Positions 1 to 7,378 of a DNA stretch of 10,738 nucleotides are shown here, piece after piece. This DNA is from an uncultured Eubacteriales bacterium (GTDB lineage Bacteria > Bacillota > Clostridia > Christensenellales > CAG-138): the NCBI GenBank assembly GCA_902768995.1, contig CACXNN010000028.1:1-10738 (forward strand), written 5' to 3'. Positions within the stretch are counted from its first letter, which is position 1. Each line of letters starts with the position of its first letter. The position numbers and the translations under genes were made by a program. The notes under the pieces were generated by a model. That model searched no databases and was not told the DNA's origin. It saw only the letters and a program-made list of their open reading frames with translations.

Positions 1-711
1 CTCTGCGCGGGGTTGACGGCGGAGGAGATCGACTACCTGGGCCGGGAGGGCAAAAAGGTGACCAAGGCCAGCCGCAGGGACCTGCCCATGCTGATCGCCA
101 AGGGCATGGACGGCGCTACCACCGTGGCCGCCACCATGATCATCGCCCATATGGCCGGGATCAAGGTCTTCGCCACCGGCGGCATCGGCGGCGTGCATCG
201 CAACGGCCAGGACACCATGGACGTGAGCGCCGACCTGGACGAACTGGGCAAGACCCCGGTCTGTGTGGTTTGCGCCGGCGCCAAAGCCATCTTGGACCTG
301 CCCCGGACCATGGAGTATCTGGAGACCAAGGGCGTGCCCGTCATCGGCTTCGGCACCGACGAGCTGCCCGCTTTCTATACCGCCAAGAGCGGCATCCCTC
401 TCACCTGGCGGGTGGACGATCCCAAGGAGGTGGCGGACGCCATCCACGCCGCGGAGGACTTGGGCTACGACGGCGGCATGCTGGTGACCGTGCCCATCCC
501 CGCGGAATGGTCCATGGACGCCGACTACATCAACGGCGCCATCGACAAAGCCCTGGCCGAAGCCGACGAAAAGGGCGTGGTCGGCAAGGAGATCACCCCT
601 TTCCTGCTGGCCCGGATCAAGGAGATCACCGGCGGCAGCAGCCTCGCCTCCAACATCCAGCTGGTGTTCAACAACGTGAAGACCGCAGCTCGCATCGCGT
701 CGAAGCTGTAA
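1..711 (+). CDS. psuG: pseudouridine-5'-phosphate glycosidase, 5'-truncated by window edge
   Basis: The enzyme reversibly splits pseudouridine 5'-phosphate into uracil and ribose 5-phosphate, in the cytosol, as the second step of pseudouridine salvage after the kinase PsuK. The frame is open from base 1, giving 236 residues; the family is usually about 300-312, so roughly 70 N-terminal residues lie outside. The TTG at 13 is internal, not the start. Strong family signatures are visible: the SRRDLP stretch, DGATTVAATM, FATGGIGGVHR, the VCAGAK lysine and GTDELPAFY. With a constant offset of 71, the catalytic and binding residues I recall for the E. coli enzyme (K93, D149, K166, N289) fall on K22, D78, K95 and N218 of this fragment, so the active site looks intact. 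It ends in TAA and is followed by a terminator. psuK is not visible and may lie upstream. Confidence 0.95.
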   Translation, partial: LCAGLTAEEIDYLGREGKKVTKASRRDLPMLIAKGMDGATTVAATMIIAHMAGIKVFATGGIGGVHRNGQDTMDVSADLDELGKTPVCVVCAGAKAILDLPRTMEYLETKGVPVIGFGTDELPAFYTAKSGIPLTWRVDDPKEVADAIHAAEDLGYDGGMLVTVPIPAEWSMDADYINGAIDKALAEADEKGVVGKEITPFLLARIKEITGGSSLASNIQLVFNNVKTAARIASKL

Positions 712-729
712 ACATGTAAAACCATGTGA

Positions 730-761
730 AAAGGCCCGCCTTACGGCGGGCCCTTTGTTTT
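730..761. terminator. bidirectional rho-independent terminator between convergent genes
   Basis: A GC-rich inverted repeat has arms at about 733-740 and 745-752, a TTAC loop at 741-744, and flanking A-run (730-732) and T-run (754-756, then GTTTT). One unpaired C at 753 interrupts the A-T extension. On the plus strand the T-rich tail serves psuG (stop at 711); on the minus strand the A-run becomes a short T-tail for the cell-wall operon ending at 768. Confidence 0.88.
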
Positions 762-767
762 GATTCC

Positions 768-2255
768 TTACTCTCTCCAGGGGCGTCGAGCGCAGACGAA
801 GTTGCGTTTCCAGTAGGCGGACAGGGCGCGCTTGACCACTTTGCCGTTGCCGGAGGAGGCGTCGATCATGGTGTCGCCGCCTACGTAGATGCCCGTATGG
901 TTCACGGAGCTGTTGGTGTCGGACCGGAAGAACAGGATATCGCCCTTCTTCAGACTGTTGATGCTTTCGATCTTCTTCCAGCTGCTCTTTTGGGAGTATC
1001 CAGCGGCGTTGAGCCGGGTCCCCTCCACCCCAGCCTCCCGGAGGCAGTAATAGACCAAACCGGAACAGTCGAATTTGTTAGGCCCCTTGGCCCCCAGGAC
1101 GTATTCACAGCCGATCTTGCTGTTGGCGGCAGCGATGAATTTATCGATGCGCAGATCCCGCTTGGGCGTGGGCGTAGGCGTGGGCTTCGGCTTAGGCGTC
1201 GGCGTCTTCTTTTTGGAAGAGCTGCTGGTACTGGAGGTGCCTTTTTTCGTAGGGGTCGGCTTGCTCTTGGCGGCTTCCTCCTCCGCCTTCTTCTTGGCAG
1301 CCTCCTCCTCCGCCTTCTTTTTGGCGGCGGCCTCCGCTTCCTGCTGCTTCTGCAGTTCCTTGGAGATCTTGGCGCTGTCGGAATACAGCAGCTCCAGCGT
1401 CTTTTCTCCGGCGAGACCGTCCACGTGCAGGTTGTTCCGCTTCTGGAAGGCTTCCACAGCGGCGATGGTGACGGGGCCGTAGACCCGATCCACTTCCTTC
1501 TCGGACAGGTACCCCAGCTCCACCAGCTGCTCCTGCAAGGCTTTCACGTCCTGCCCCTCAGCCCCTTCCTTCAGGCAATACCGCTCCGCGGTTTCTCCGT
1601 ACAGGATGGTTTGGGTCTCGCTGCCGGCGATGCCGTCCTGCTTGAGATCGTGCTGCCGCTGGAAAAGGATCAGCGCGGACTCGGTGCTGGAGCCGAAATA
1701 GTTGGTAGGCTCGTCGATATCCAGATACCCCAGCTCCATCAGCCGATACTGGAGGGTGGTGACCGCCTCGCTCTTATCGTGCTTCTTCAGCGTGGCGTAC
1801 TTGGGCGTAGCTTCAGGCTCGGGCGTATCGTCTGGCGGCGCATCGGTGTCGGCAGGAGCAGGCGTGGGTTCCGCAGCGGTGGGTTCTATGGTCGGCTGTA
1901 TGGGTTCATCCGTAGGATCAGGCTCCGGCGGCCAAGTGACCTCTGGCCCGGATGGGCTGGTCACAGGATGCACGTCGGAGGAAAGAGTCACTTCCCCTTC
2001 CACCCGAGGTCCTTCCGTTTGGCTGTGGTCTATCGTGCCGCGAACGCGGGTCCTGACCGCATCCGCCGTGGCTGCCTCACCGGTAGACCGGCAGCTGGAG
2101 ACGCAGAGGATCATCAATAGGATCACCAGCATCAAAAAGACAGCCGCCAGCAACAGCAATCGACGGCGCCCCTTGCCGGAGAGCCGTTTGATCCTTTCTC
2201 CTACGTCGTCGAAGAAAAGCAATATTTGATTCAAGATCGCTTTGAGGATATCCAT
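768..2255 (-). CDS. membrane-anchored NlpC/P60 peptidoglycan endopeptidase with two PG-binding repeats
   Basis: Predicted cell-wall hydrolase of 495 residues acting outside the membrane, probably cleaving stem-peptide bonds. Order of parts: cytoplasmic N-terminus with basic patch, transmembrane segment about 33-51, Pro/Thr/Glu-rich stalk about 100-150, two PG_binding_1 repeats (about 154-220 and 226-291, each with an LQ..L.ELGYL core), a charged Lys/Ala/Glu-repeat segment (about 300-331), a Pro/Thr/Lys linker (332-365) and the NlpC/P60 domain (about 369-492). Catalytic Cys397 sits in FDCSG and His453 in NHTGIYVG; the third polar residue, 12 after the His, appears to be Asp465. The ATG at 2255 is preferred, although its AAAAGG is about 14-15 nt away; an in-frame GTG at 2288 would add 11 residues but has no Shine-Dalgarno. 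It lies 86 nt after the PBP2 stop, same strand, so it probably belongs to that operon. The precise bond cut cannot be told. Confidence 0.9.
   Translation of the reverse strand: MDILKAILNQILLFFDDVGERIKRLSGKGRRRLLLLAAVFLMLVILLMILCVSSCRSTGEAATADAVRTRVRGTIDHSQTEGPRVEGEVTLSSDVHPVTSPSGPEVTWPPEPDPTDEPIQPTIEPTAAEPTPAPADTDAPPDDTPEPEATPKYATLKKHDKSEAVTTLQYRLMELGYLDIDEPTNYFGSSTESALILFQRQHDLKQDGIAGSETQTILYGETAERYCLKEGAEGQDVKALQEQLVELGYLSEKEVDRVYGPVTIAAVEAFQKRNNLHVDGLAGEKTLELLYSDSAKISKELQKQQEAEAAAKKKAEEEAAKKKAEEEAAKSKPTPTKKGTSSTSSSSKKKTPTPKPKPTPTPTPKRDLRIDKFIAAANSKIGCEYVLGAKGPNKFDCSGLVYYCLREAGVEGTRLNAAGYSQKSSWKKIESINSLKKGDILFFRSDTNSSVNHTGIYVGGDTMIDASSGNGKVVKRALSAYWKRNFVCARRPWRE
1165..1206 (-). repeat. 6-nt periodic repeat coding a Pro-Thr/Pro-Lys linker
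   Basis: Seven tandem hexamers related to GGCGTG/GGCGTA/GGCTTC on the plus strand encode alternating Pro-Thr and Pro-Lys dipeptides in the hydrolase. This is a typical extended wall-spanning linker placed directly before the NlpC/P60 domain. It is coding low complexity and could vary in copy number by slippage. Confidence 0.75.
1267..1347 (-). repeat. 27-nt tandem repeat coding a Lys/Ala/Glu 9-residue unit
   Basis: Two near-identical 27-nt units start at 1267 and 1294, and a decayed third starts at 1321. Each encodes nine residues of the type KKKAEEEAA. The segment joins the second peptidoglycan-binding repeat to the Pro/Thr/Lys linker and should form a rigid charged helix. It is in frame, so changes in copy number would alter only spacer length. 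Confidence 0.75.
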
Positions 2256-2341
2256 GCGACTACACTTTACCCTTTTCTCCGCATTCACGCAAGAACAAGG
2301 GGAAAAATGTTAAATAATGTTCTTTTTTCTGTTACAAGTGA

Positions 2342-4990
2342 TCAAAACTCAGGGAAGGCTACCTCTGTCTCTTCCTCCGGTTCCAGGACCTCCGGCATCT
2401 CCTCATCTGGCTGCAGCAAAGCTTCCAACTCCGGATCCACAGCCGCCTCCGGCTCGCTGTAGGACAGCTGCAGCGAATCGGCCCGGTTCTCGTACCACCA
2501 GGACACGATATCCTCCACTGCCACATGGCTGGCGCTTCCAGAGAGGCCGTTGGGGATCAGCACCACCACGACGATCTGTGGGTCCTCCCGGGGTGTGACC
2601 GCCACGAACCAGCTGGTGTTCTCGATATCCACGTTATTGTTGGCGGAAGTCTGTGCCGTACCGGTCTTGCCTATGATCTGCTTGAGGTAGGTGTCGGAGA
2701 AGGATTTGGAGAAGACGCTGGACGCCGTGCCTCCGTCCTCAGGGGACACCACGCCGGCCATGCCGGTGAGGAGCGCGTCCCAGTACTCGTTGGGCGCTTC
2801 CACATGGCGCACGATCTCCGGCTTGCATTTCTCATACAGGGTGCCGTCGGGGTAATAGATGGAATTCAGCAGGGTGGCCTTGTGCACGTCGCCCCGGGTG
2901 ACCACCGTGGAAACGTATCGGGCCACAGAGATGGGGGTCAGCAGGGAGACGCCTTGGCCGATGCCGCTTTGGATGGTATAGGTGGGCTTCCAGCGAAGCT
3001 CCTCCAGCCAGGTGGATATAGTGACGATCCAGTCGGTGTGCAGCAGACTGATGCCCATGGGGATATTCAGTTCCTCGTTGAGGATGCGTCGGATATCGTC
3101 GCCCCGCTCCCGTTGCTCCCCGTCCTGTAGCTTCAAAAGACGGGTGGCGCAGGAGGTCAGGGTCTCGTCGCTCACGTCACGGTCCACTTCCCTGACGATG
3201 CGCTTGAGCAAGGCGTAAATCTCGTTGTAGATGAGCCGCGGGATGGAGGAGGACTGCTGGGACAGGGTCTTGGTGTTGTCGTACCGGGCTGCCTGCCCGC
3301 CTACCTGGACCGCCAGCTCGCCGGGGAGTTCCAGCCCCGTGGTCCCTTCGAGGCCCAGCTGACCGGCCCAATAGGCCAGCTTCTTGATGCCGACCCGGTC
3401 CGCCACGGTGAAGAAGAAATAGTTGCAGCTCACGGCCAGCGCCCGGCTCAACGTCAAATTGCTGTGCTTCCAGGGCGTAGTGGTCCAGCAGGAAGGCGCG
3501 TTGGCCGTGACCTTGGTGGTGGGATCGTCCACGAAGTAGTAATAGGGCGAACGGTCGGAGATGGTACTGGTGGTGGTGATGGCCCCCTCCATGAGCCCGG
3601 CAAAACCGGTGGCCATCTTGAAGACGGAACCAGGCGCCGTGCGGATGGCGATGGCTCTATTCAACGTGGGTTGGTTGGAATCGTTTCCGAACAGGAGCTC
3701 CAGCTCCTGGGAATCCACGCCGTCGGTGAACAGGTTGGGATCGTAGGTGGGATAGGAAGCCATTGCCAGCACCTCCCCTGTCTGGGCGCCCATGACCACG
3801 ATGGCGCCCGTCTGGGCCTTGGCGATGGCGTCCAGATCGTCCCGTAGCTTAGAATACCGCTTGTATTCCTTGCTGATCTTCCTTTCCTGGGCGTAGTAGG
3901 TTTCCTCGATGTTGTGGACCAGAGCCTGTTCCACCACCTGTTGCAGCTCGATATCCAGGGAGGTCCGAACCGTGAACCCGCCCTGGGGCACGGTCTTCCC
4001 CAGCACGTCCACGATGGAGCCGGTCTTGGTCTTTTCGATGGTGGTGGTGCCCTGACGGGAAATAAGGTGGCTGGTGAGATACGCTTCGCAGCTCTTCTCC
4101 AACCCCGCCACCCCTATCAAGTCTGAATAGGAATAGCCCAGCTGCAGGAGATTGTTGGTGGGCTCGCCGTCCACAAAGGGAGCGAAGCTGTCGTAACTGT
4201 AGCCCAGGTTGGTCATATCGGTGGTCACCTGCTTGGACATGTAGCCGATCAGGTGGCAAGCCGTCTGCTTATAGGGATAGATGCGGCGGCCGGACATCTC
4301 CGTCTGAACGCCGATGAGCTCGCTTTGGAGCATATCCAGTTCCGTCACCACGGAAAGGTTCACATCGTACGCCATGACCACGCCCTCATAGGCGTGCCAG
4401 CTGTTGAGCACCGCGTCCTGGCGGATGGACATGATCTTCTTCGCTTCGTCATAGGGCATGTCGTCCGGTATCTGCCAGCTTTCCCGCAGGATGAGGTAGG
4501 CCCTTTCCGGGGAGATATCCGGGTCGGAGAAGCGGCAGGCATCTACGAAATTTTTCTTTCGGGAGGCGATGGCCGCTTCGCTGGTAACGCCGAAGTCGTA
4601 GTAGTATGTGCCGTCGTTGTTGAGCTTGATATAGAAATGCTCCTCGATGGTGCCGCCGCCCGCTTCAATGATACGGATGGCCTCCATGAGGGAATGGGTA
4701 TAGCGAGCGGACTCCACGGGGGAAGTCTTGTCAGGGTCCCGATAGAACTTTACGTTGTAGGTGGTCTCGTCATAGGCCAGCACGTTGCCGTAGCGATCGG
4801 TAATGGTGCCGCGGGTGCCGGATTGATAGGTGTTGACGATGCTGGTGGCCCGCACCGCCGCCTGATAGCTCTCCGTTTCCTCTACGGACAGCTTGGTAAG
4901 GCCCCAGCAAAGATAGCCGCCCATGGCAAGGAGCAGCAGTGCGATCAGAAGGAGCCGCATATTCAGTTTCCAGACGGGCTGACGGGTCAT
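2342..4990 (-). CDS. mrdA: penicillin-binding protein 2 (class B transpeptidase of the elongation machinery)
   Basis: D,D-transpeptidase that crosslinks peptidoglycan during side-wall growth. It has 882 residues, against about 630 for E. coli PBP2. N-terminal membrane anchor about 11-30, pedestal/dimerisation region about 55-345 (beginning GTRGTITDRYGNVLA), then the transpeptidase domain. All three active-site motifs are present: SVFK (nucleophile S455, K458), SCN (521-523) and KTG (775-777). The IGQG...TP motif lies at 677-686. Extra length lies in the pedestal (about 85-225), in a helical segment between the LPGE and IGQG motifs (about 572-670), and in an acidic, Pro-rich C-terminal tail (about 845-882). 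The ATG at 4990 overlaps the mreD stop in an ATGA, with AGGTGG 7 nt upstream, so translation is coupled. The mreC-mreD-mrdA order supports the PBP2 role rather than a division (PBP3/FtsI) or sporulation (SpoVD) role; no PASTA domain is visible. Confidence 0.94.
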   Translation of the reverse strand: MTRQPVWKLNMRLLLIALLLLAMGGYLCWGLTKLSVEETESYQAAVRATSIVNTYQSGTRGTITDRYGNVLAYDETTYNVKFYRDPDKTSPVESARYTHSLMEAIRIIEAGGGTIEEHFYIKLNNDGTYYYDFGVTSEAAIASRKKNFVDACRFSDPDISPERAYLILRESWQIPDDMPYDEAKKIMSIRQDAVLNSWHAYEGVVMAYDVNLSVVTELDMLQSELIGVQTEMSGRRIYPYKQTACHLIGYMSKQVTTDMTNLGYSYDSFAPFVDGEPTNNLLQLGYSYSDLIGVAGLEKSCEAYLTSHLISRQGTTTIEKTKTGSIVDVLGKTVPQGGFTVRTSLDIELQQVVEQALVHNIEETYYAQERKISKEYKRYSKLRDDLDAIAKAQTGAIVVMGAQTGEVLAMASYPTYDPNLFTDGVDSQELELLFGNDSNQPTLNRAIAIRTAPGSVFKMATGFAGLMEGAITTTSTISDRSPYYYFVDDPTTKVTANAPSCWTTTPWKHSNLTLSRALAVSCNYFFFTVADRVGIKKLAYWAGQLGLEGTTGLELPGELAVQVGGQAARYDNTKTLSQQSSSIPRLIYNEIYALLKRIVREVDRDVSDETLTSCATRLLKLQDGEQRERGDDIRRILNEELNIPMGISLLHTDWIVTISTWLEELRWKPTYTIQSGIGQGVSLLTPISVARYVSTVVTRGDVHKATLLNSIYYPDGTLYEKCKPEIVRHVEAPNEYWDALLTGMAGVVSPEDGGTASSVFSKSFSDTYLKQIIGKTGTAQTSANNNVDIENTSWFVAVTPREDPQIVVVVLIPNGLSGSASHVAVEDIVSWWYENRADSLQLSYSEPEAAVDPELEALLQPDEEMPEVLEPEEETEVAFPEF

Positions 4991-5484
4991 GCAGCATCCA
5001 CCTGCCTTTTCAGCAACGGCTTATAGAGGGCCATGCCCGCCAGGGCCCACAGGCCGGTCAGCAGCGCTCGAGGCAGCGCGCCATAGAGCATCTCCATCCA
5101 GAAGGCGAAGCGCATGCCGATGACCCATGCGGCGAGGGCACGCAAAAACTCTACGGCGAAGGCAAGCACAGCGCAGTACAGGCCCAGGATGATGGGCTTG
5201 GTGTCGCTGTCCTTGGGCAGCTTTTCATAGACGACCGCAGCCAAAAGGCACAGTGCCGACGTAAGGCCGATCATGTTCTCGCACAGCAGGTCCTCCATGA
5301 GCCCCCCCAAGGCGCCGATCAGGATGGCTGTCTGTATGGAAAACACCTGTTCCGCCGCCAGCATGCAGGCAAGCATCACAAAGGGGACCATACTGAACAG
5401 ATTCCATTTGGGCAGGACGGCCGTATCGAGAAACAGGGCTGCCACGAAGGAAAAGACCAGGGCCGCATGCTTTTTCAGCGCCAT
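4987..5484 (-). CDS. mreD: rod shape-determining membrane protein MreD
   Basis: Integral membrane partner of MreC in the elongation complex. The 165 residues are nearly all hydrophobic, with about five membrane segments (roughly 5-22, 29-49, 70-87, 96-122 and 133-156), matching the usual MreD size. A conserved-looking LGGLMEDLL segment (59-67) lies between helices, as in the family. The start ATG at 5484 is one base after the mreC stop and has a strong AGGAGGG 5 nt upstream. Its stop overlaps the mrdA start. Sequence conservation in MreD is low, so the call rests on length, topology and its place between mreC and mrdA. Confidence 0.93.
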   Translation of the reverse strand: MALKKHAALVFSFVAALFLDTAVLPKWNLFSMVPFVMLACMLAAEQVFSIQTAILIGALGGLMEDLLCENMIGLTSALCLLAAVVYEKLPKDSDTKPIILGLYCAVLAFAVEFLRALAAWVIGMRFAFWMEMLYGALPRALLTGLWALAGMALYKPLLKRQVDAA

Positions 5485-5485
5485 A

Positions 5486-6316
5486 TCAGCCCTCCTTCCC
5501 CAGGATGATGAGCACCTCCTCCAGGTGCTCGAAATCCACGTCGCTGGTGACGCAGGCGTCGTATTCGCCGTTGTCCTCGTCGGTCAGGAAGATGACCTTA
5601 CCCACATACAGCCCCTTAGGGAAGATGCCGCCTAGGCCGGAAGTCACGATGGTGTCCCCCACCTGTATATCCGCATCCTTGGGCAGATAGTAGAGCTTCA
5701 TGCCCACCAGCTGTCCGTTTTCGATGACCAGTCCTCCCAGCATCCCCTCATCCCGGGTGCGCTCCACCATGACGGAGATGCGCATGTCCTCGTTCTGCAT
5801 GGTGCGGATCTTGGAGTAGGTGGCGCCGACCTCGATGATCCTGCCCACGATGCCCTGGGCAGTCACCGCCGCCATCTGCTCCGTGATGCCGCTCCTGGAG
5901 CCGCCGCGGACGGTGATGGTGTCCACGTAGGGATCCAGGTTCCGAGCGGAAACGGGGGCGGTCATGAAATAGAAGTTGCTGTTGGCGGAAGCATAGTCCA
6001 AGAGCTCCGCCAGCCGAGCGTTTTCCTGTTCCATGGCTTCGTAGAGGATGAGCCGCCTCTCATATGCGGAGACGAGCTTGGTCAGCCGCTGGTTTTCCTG
6101 CTGGATGCTGCTGGGGAAGAAAACGCGGGTGAAGAAATCCGTGACCCGATCTGTGATGTCGCTGACCGCTTCCTGCACGGGGAGAACAGCGCCGGAGAAC
6201 ATATCCTCCGCCCGGGAAGCGGAGCGACGGCCCACCGTCAGCGCCGCCAGCACCAAAAAGAGTGCTGCCGCCAGCAGAGCGATGAGGATGGGTCGGTTTC
6301 TCCATAGCTTCTTCAT
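5486..6316 (-). CDS. mreC: rod shape-determining protein MreC
   Basis: Bitopic membrane protein that links the cytoskeletal MreB to the extracytoplasmic part of the elongation machinery and activates PBP2. The 276 residues fit the family. Basic N-terminus, one membrane segment (about 10-28), a helical coiled-coil region (about 70-108, QQENQRL through ENARLAELL), then the beta-rich MreC domain with NLDPYVDTITV (126-136), QGIVGRIIEV (154-163) and TSGLGGIFPKGLYVGKV (225-241), the most diagnostic family motif. The ATG at 6316 has a GGGGGA sequence five bases upstream. It is the first gene of the mreC-mreD-mrdA-hydrolase run. mreB, often directly upstream, is absent here; the upstream gene is lepB behind a terminator. 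Confidence 0.96.
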   Translation of the reverse strand: MKKLWRNRPILIALLAAALFLVLAALTVGRRSASRAEDMFSGAVLPVQEAVSDITDRVTDFFTRVFFPSSIQQENQRLTKLVSAYERRLILYEAMEQENARLAELLDYASANSNFYFMTAPVSARNLDPYVDTITVRGGSRSGITEQMAAVTAQGIVGRIIEVGATYSKIRTMQNEDMRISVMVERTRDEGMLGGLVIENGQLVGMKLYYLPKDADIQVGDTIVTSGLGGIFPKGLYVGKVIFLTDEDNGEYDACVTSDVDFEHLEEVLIILGKEG

Positions 6317-6344
6317 GGGGGTCCCCCGTGTACAAAATTCTACA

Positions 6345-6374
6345 AATACAGTTTACAACCGGCAGAAAGGTCAA
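6345..6374 (-). promoter_or_regulatory. candidate sigma-A promoter for the mreC operon
   Basis: On the minus strand TTGACC (6374-6369) is followed after 18 bases by TGTATT (6350-6345), about 30 bases before the mreC ATG. The -35 matches consensus at five of six positions and the -10 at only four. Its position between the lepB terminator and mreC is what makes it plausible. Confidence 0.4.
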
Positions 6375-6401
6375 TCAACCGCCCATACGTGAACAATGCG
6401 T

Positions 6402-6452
6402 AAAAAATCGGGGACCGCTACATATCCGTTTGTTGGATCACAGCGGTCCCCC
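6402..6452 (-). terminator. rho-independent terminator after lepB
   Basis: A 10-bp perfect inverted repeat (6410-6419 with 6442-6451; GGGGACCGCT type) encloses a second small stem ATCC/GGAT (6424-6427 with 6435-6438). On the minus strand it is followed by GATTTTTT (6409-6402). It lies just after the lepB stop at 6474 and separates lepB from mreC, so the two are probably separate transcription units. Confidence 0.88.
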
Positions 6453-6473
6453 TATCTCAAGGTAGATATTCGA

Positions 6474-7064
6474 TCACTCCATCCAGCCGATGCTTTTGGG
6501 CGGCCAGATCCTGGCCACCACCTGTCCCATGACCTGGTCGGTCTTGATGCATCCGATCAAACTGCAGCGGCTGTCGATGCTGGTCTCCCGATGGTCCCCC
6601 ATCACGAAGATACTGTTCTCCGGCACGGTGAAGGGAAAGGACAGATCGCAGGTGCCCATCGCTTTTTGGGATATGTATGGTTCCTGCAGCGCAACGCCAT
6701 TCACGAATACGTTCCCCGCATCGTCCATATCCACCACATCCCCCTGCAGGGCGATGACCCGCTTCAGGATCAGCCTGTCCCTTGCATACATGCCGCACAT
6801 CTCCCCGGTTCGGATCACATGGGGCTTATAGAGGACCAGGATATCCCCGTCCTGCAAGGTGGGCTCCATGCTGCTCCCCGACACCTCCAGCACCGGAAGG
6901 AACAGAAGCATGATCATGACGCCGCCAACTAACGTCAGCAGGAAGGAGAACAGGAAAGCCCAGAAGCCATGTCGGCGATCAGCCCGACGGTCTAACTTCT
7001 TTCGCTCCTCCTTCACCTGCAACAGGGTCGGGATGGCCTGTCCCCGCTGTGTCTGAAAGATCAT
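6474..7064 (-). CDS. lepB: signal peptidase I (S26 family)
   Basis: Membrane serine protease that removes signal peptides from exported proteins on the outer face of the membrane. 196 residues: an unusually basic cytoplasmic N-terminus (about 1-33), one membrane segment (about 35-57), then the catalytic domain. Box B SGSSMEPTL holds the nucleophile Ser65; the general-base Lys101 is in LKRVIALQGD; box E reads GDHRETSIDSR (156-166), with His where GDNR is more common. The single N-terminal span fits the Gram-positive type. ATG at 7064 overlaps the stop of the upstream gene in ATGA and is preceded by GGAGGAGAAGG. A terminator follows. No substrate gene such as a pilin or sortase lies beside it, so a general housekeeping role is likely. 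Confidence 0.95.
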   Translation of the reverse strand: MIFQTQRGQAIPTLLQVKEERKKLDRRADRRHGFWAFLFSFLLTLVGGVMIMLLFLPVLEVSGSSMEPTLQDGDILVLYKPHVIRTGEMCGMYARDRLILKRVIALQGDVVDMDDAGNVFVNGVALQEPYISQKAMGTCDLSFPFTVPENSIFVMGDHRETSIDSRCSLIGCIKTDQVMGQVVARIWPPKSIGWME

Positions 7065-7345
7065 GACGCCTTCTCCTCCACTTCCGCTTCCCGGAAACTT
7101 TCCGCCTGAGCCTGGACGCCGGATAGGTACATGGCAGCCGTCTCGTCCGCCGCTTCAAACAGCCCCGCGATTACCGCCGTGACCTCTGCCAGCGTCCCCG
7201 CCCGTGCCATCCGTTCCGTCCGTTCCTTCAGTTTGGCCCTGGTCTTCTCCAGCTTCCGCTCCAGCCGTTCTTCCCTTCGTTCCAGCTCATAGATGATCTC
7301 GATCAGTTCCCTTCTTGAATAGTGACGACAGTCTTTGCTCCTCAT
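7061..7345 (-). CDS. small coiled-coil protein of unknown function, coupled to lepB
   Basis: 94 residues, no signal peptide or membrane segment, so cytosolic. Residues about 12-48 are very rich in Glu, Arg and Lys with regular Leu spacing (a parallel coiled coil is likely), followed by a conserved-looking Ala-rich helix about 49-77 (AGTLAEV...GLFEAADETA..YL) and an acidic end. The ATG at 7345 has GAGGTG four bases upstream. Its stop overlaps the lepB start in ATGA, so the two are translated together. I recall small proteins with this coiled coil plus GIFEAAQ-like helix as common in Clostridia, sometimes labelled DNA repair protein without good support; I assign no function. The codon pattern and strong ribosome site argue it is real. 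Confidence 0.8.
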   Translation of the reverse strand: MRSKDCRHYSRRELIEIIYELERREERLERKLEKTRAKLKERTERMARAGTLAEVTAVIAGLFEAADETAAMYLSGVQAQAESFREAEVEEKAS

Positions 7346-7378
7346 GAAACACCTCGCATTCTTTAAAGTAGCAACCCC

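Noticed and set aside
1165..1347. Periodic repeats as a possible CRISPR array
   Set aside because: The periods are 6 and 27 bases with no spacers, and both are in-frame parts of a protein linker.
726..2120. Long plus-strand open frame (464 codons) opposite the NlpC/P60 gene
   Set aside because: Its low-complexity Gly/Leu/Arg translation is the mirror of the Ala/Lys/Glu and Pro/Thr repeats on the minus strand, where clear domains and catalytic motifs exist.
2256..2341. Promoter for the NlpC/P60 gene in the gap after mrdA (TTGTAA with TTTAAC on the minus strand)
   Set aside because: Both hexamers match consensus weakly and the region is simply AT-rich; read-through from the operon explains expression as well.
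4253..5026. 257-codon plus-strand open frame opposite the start of mrdA and end of mreD
   Set aside because: No motif or good ribosome site; the opposite strand holds conserved PBP2 and MreD sequence with an ATGA junction.
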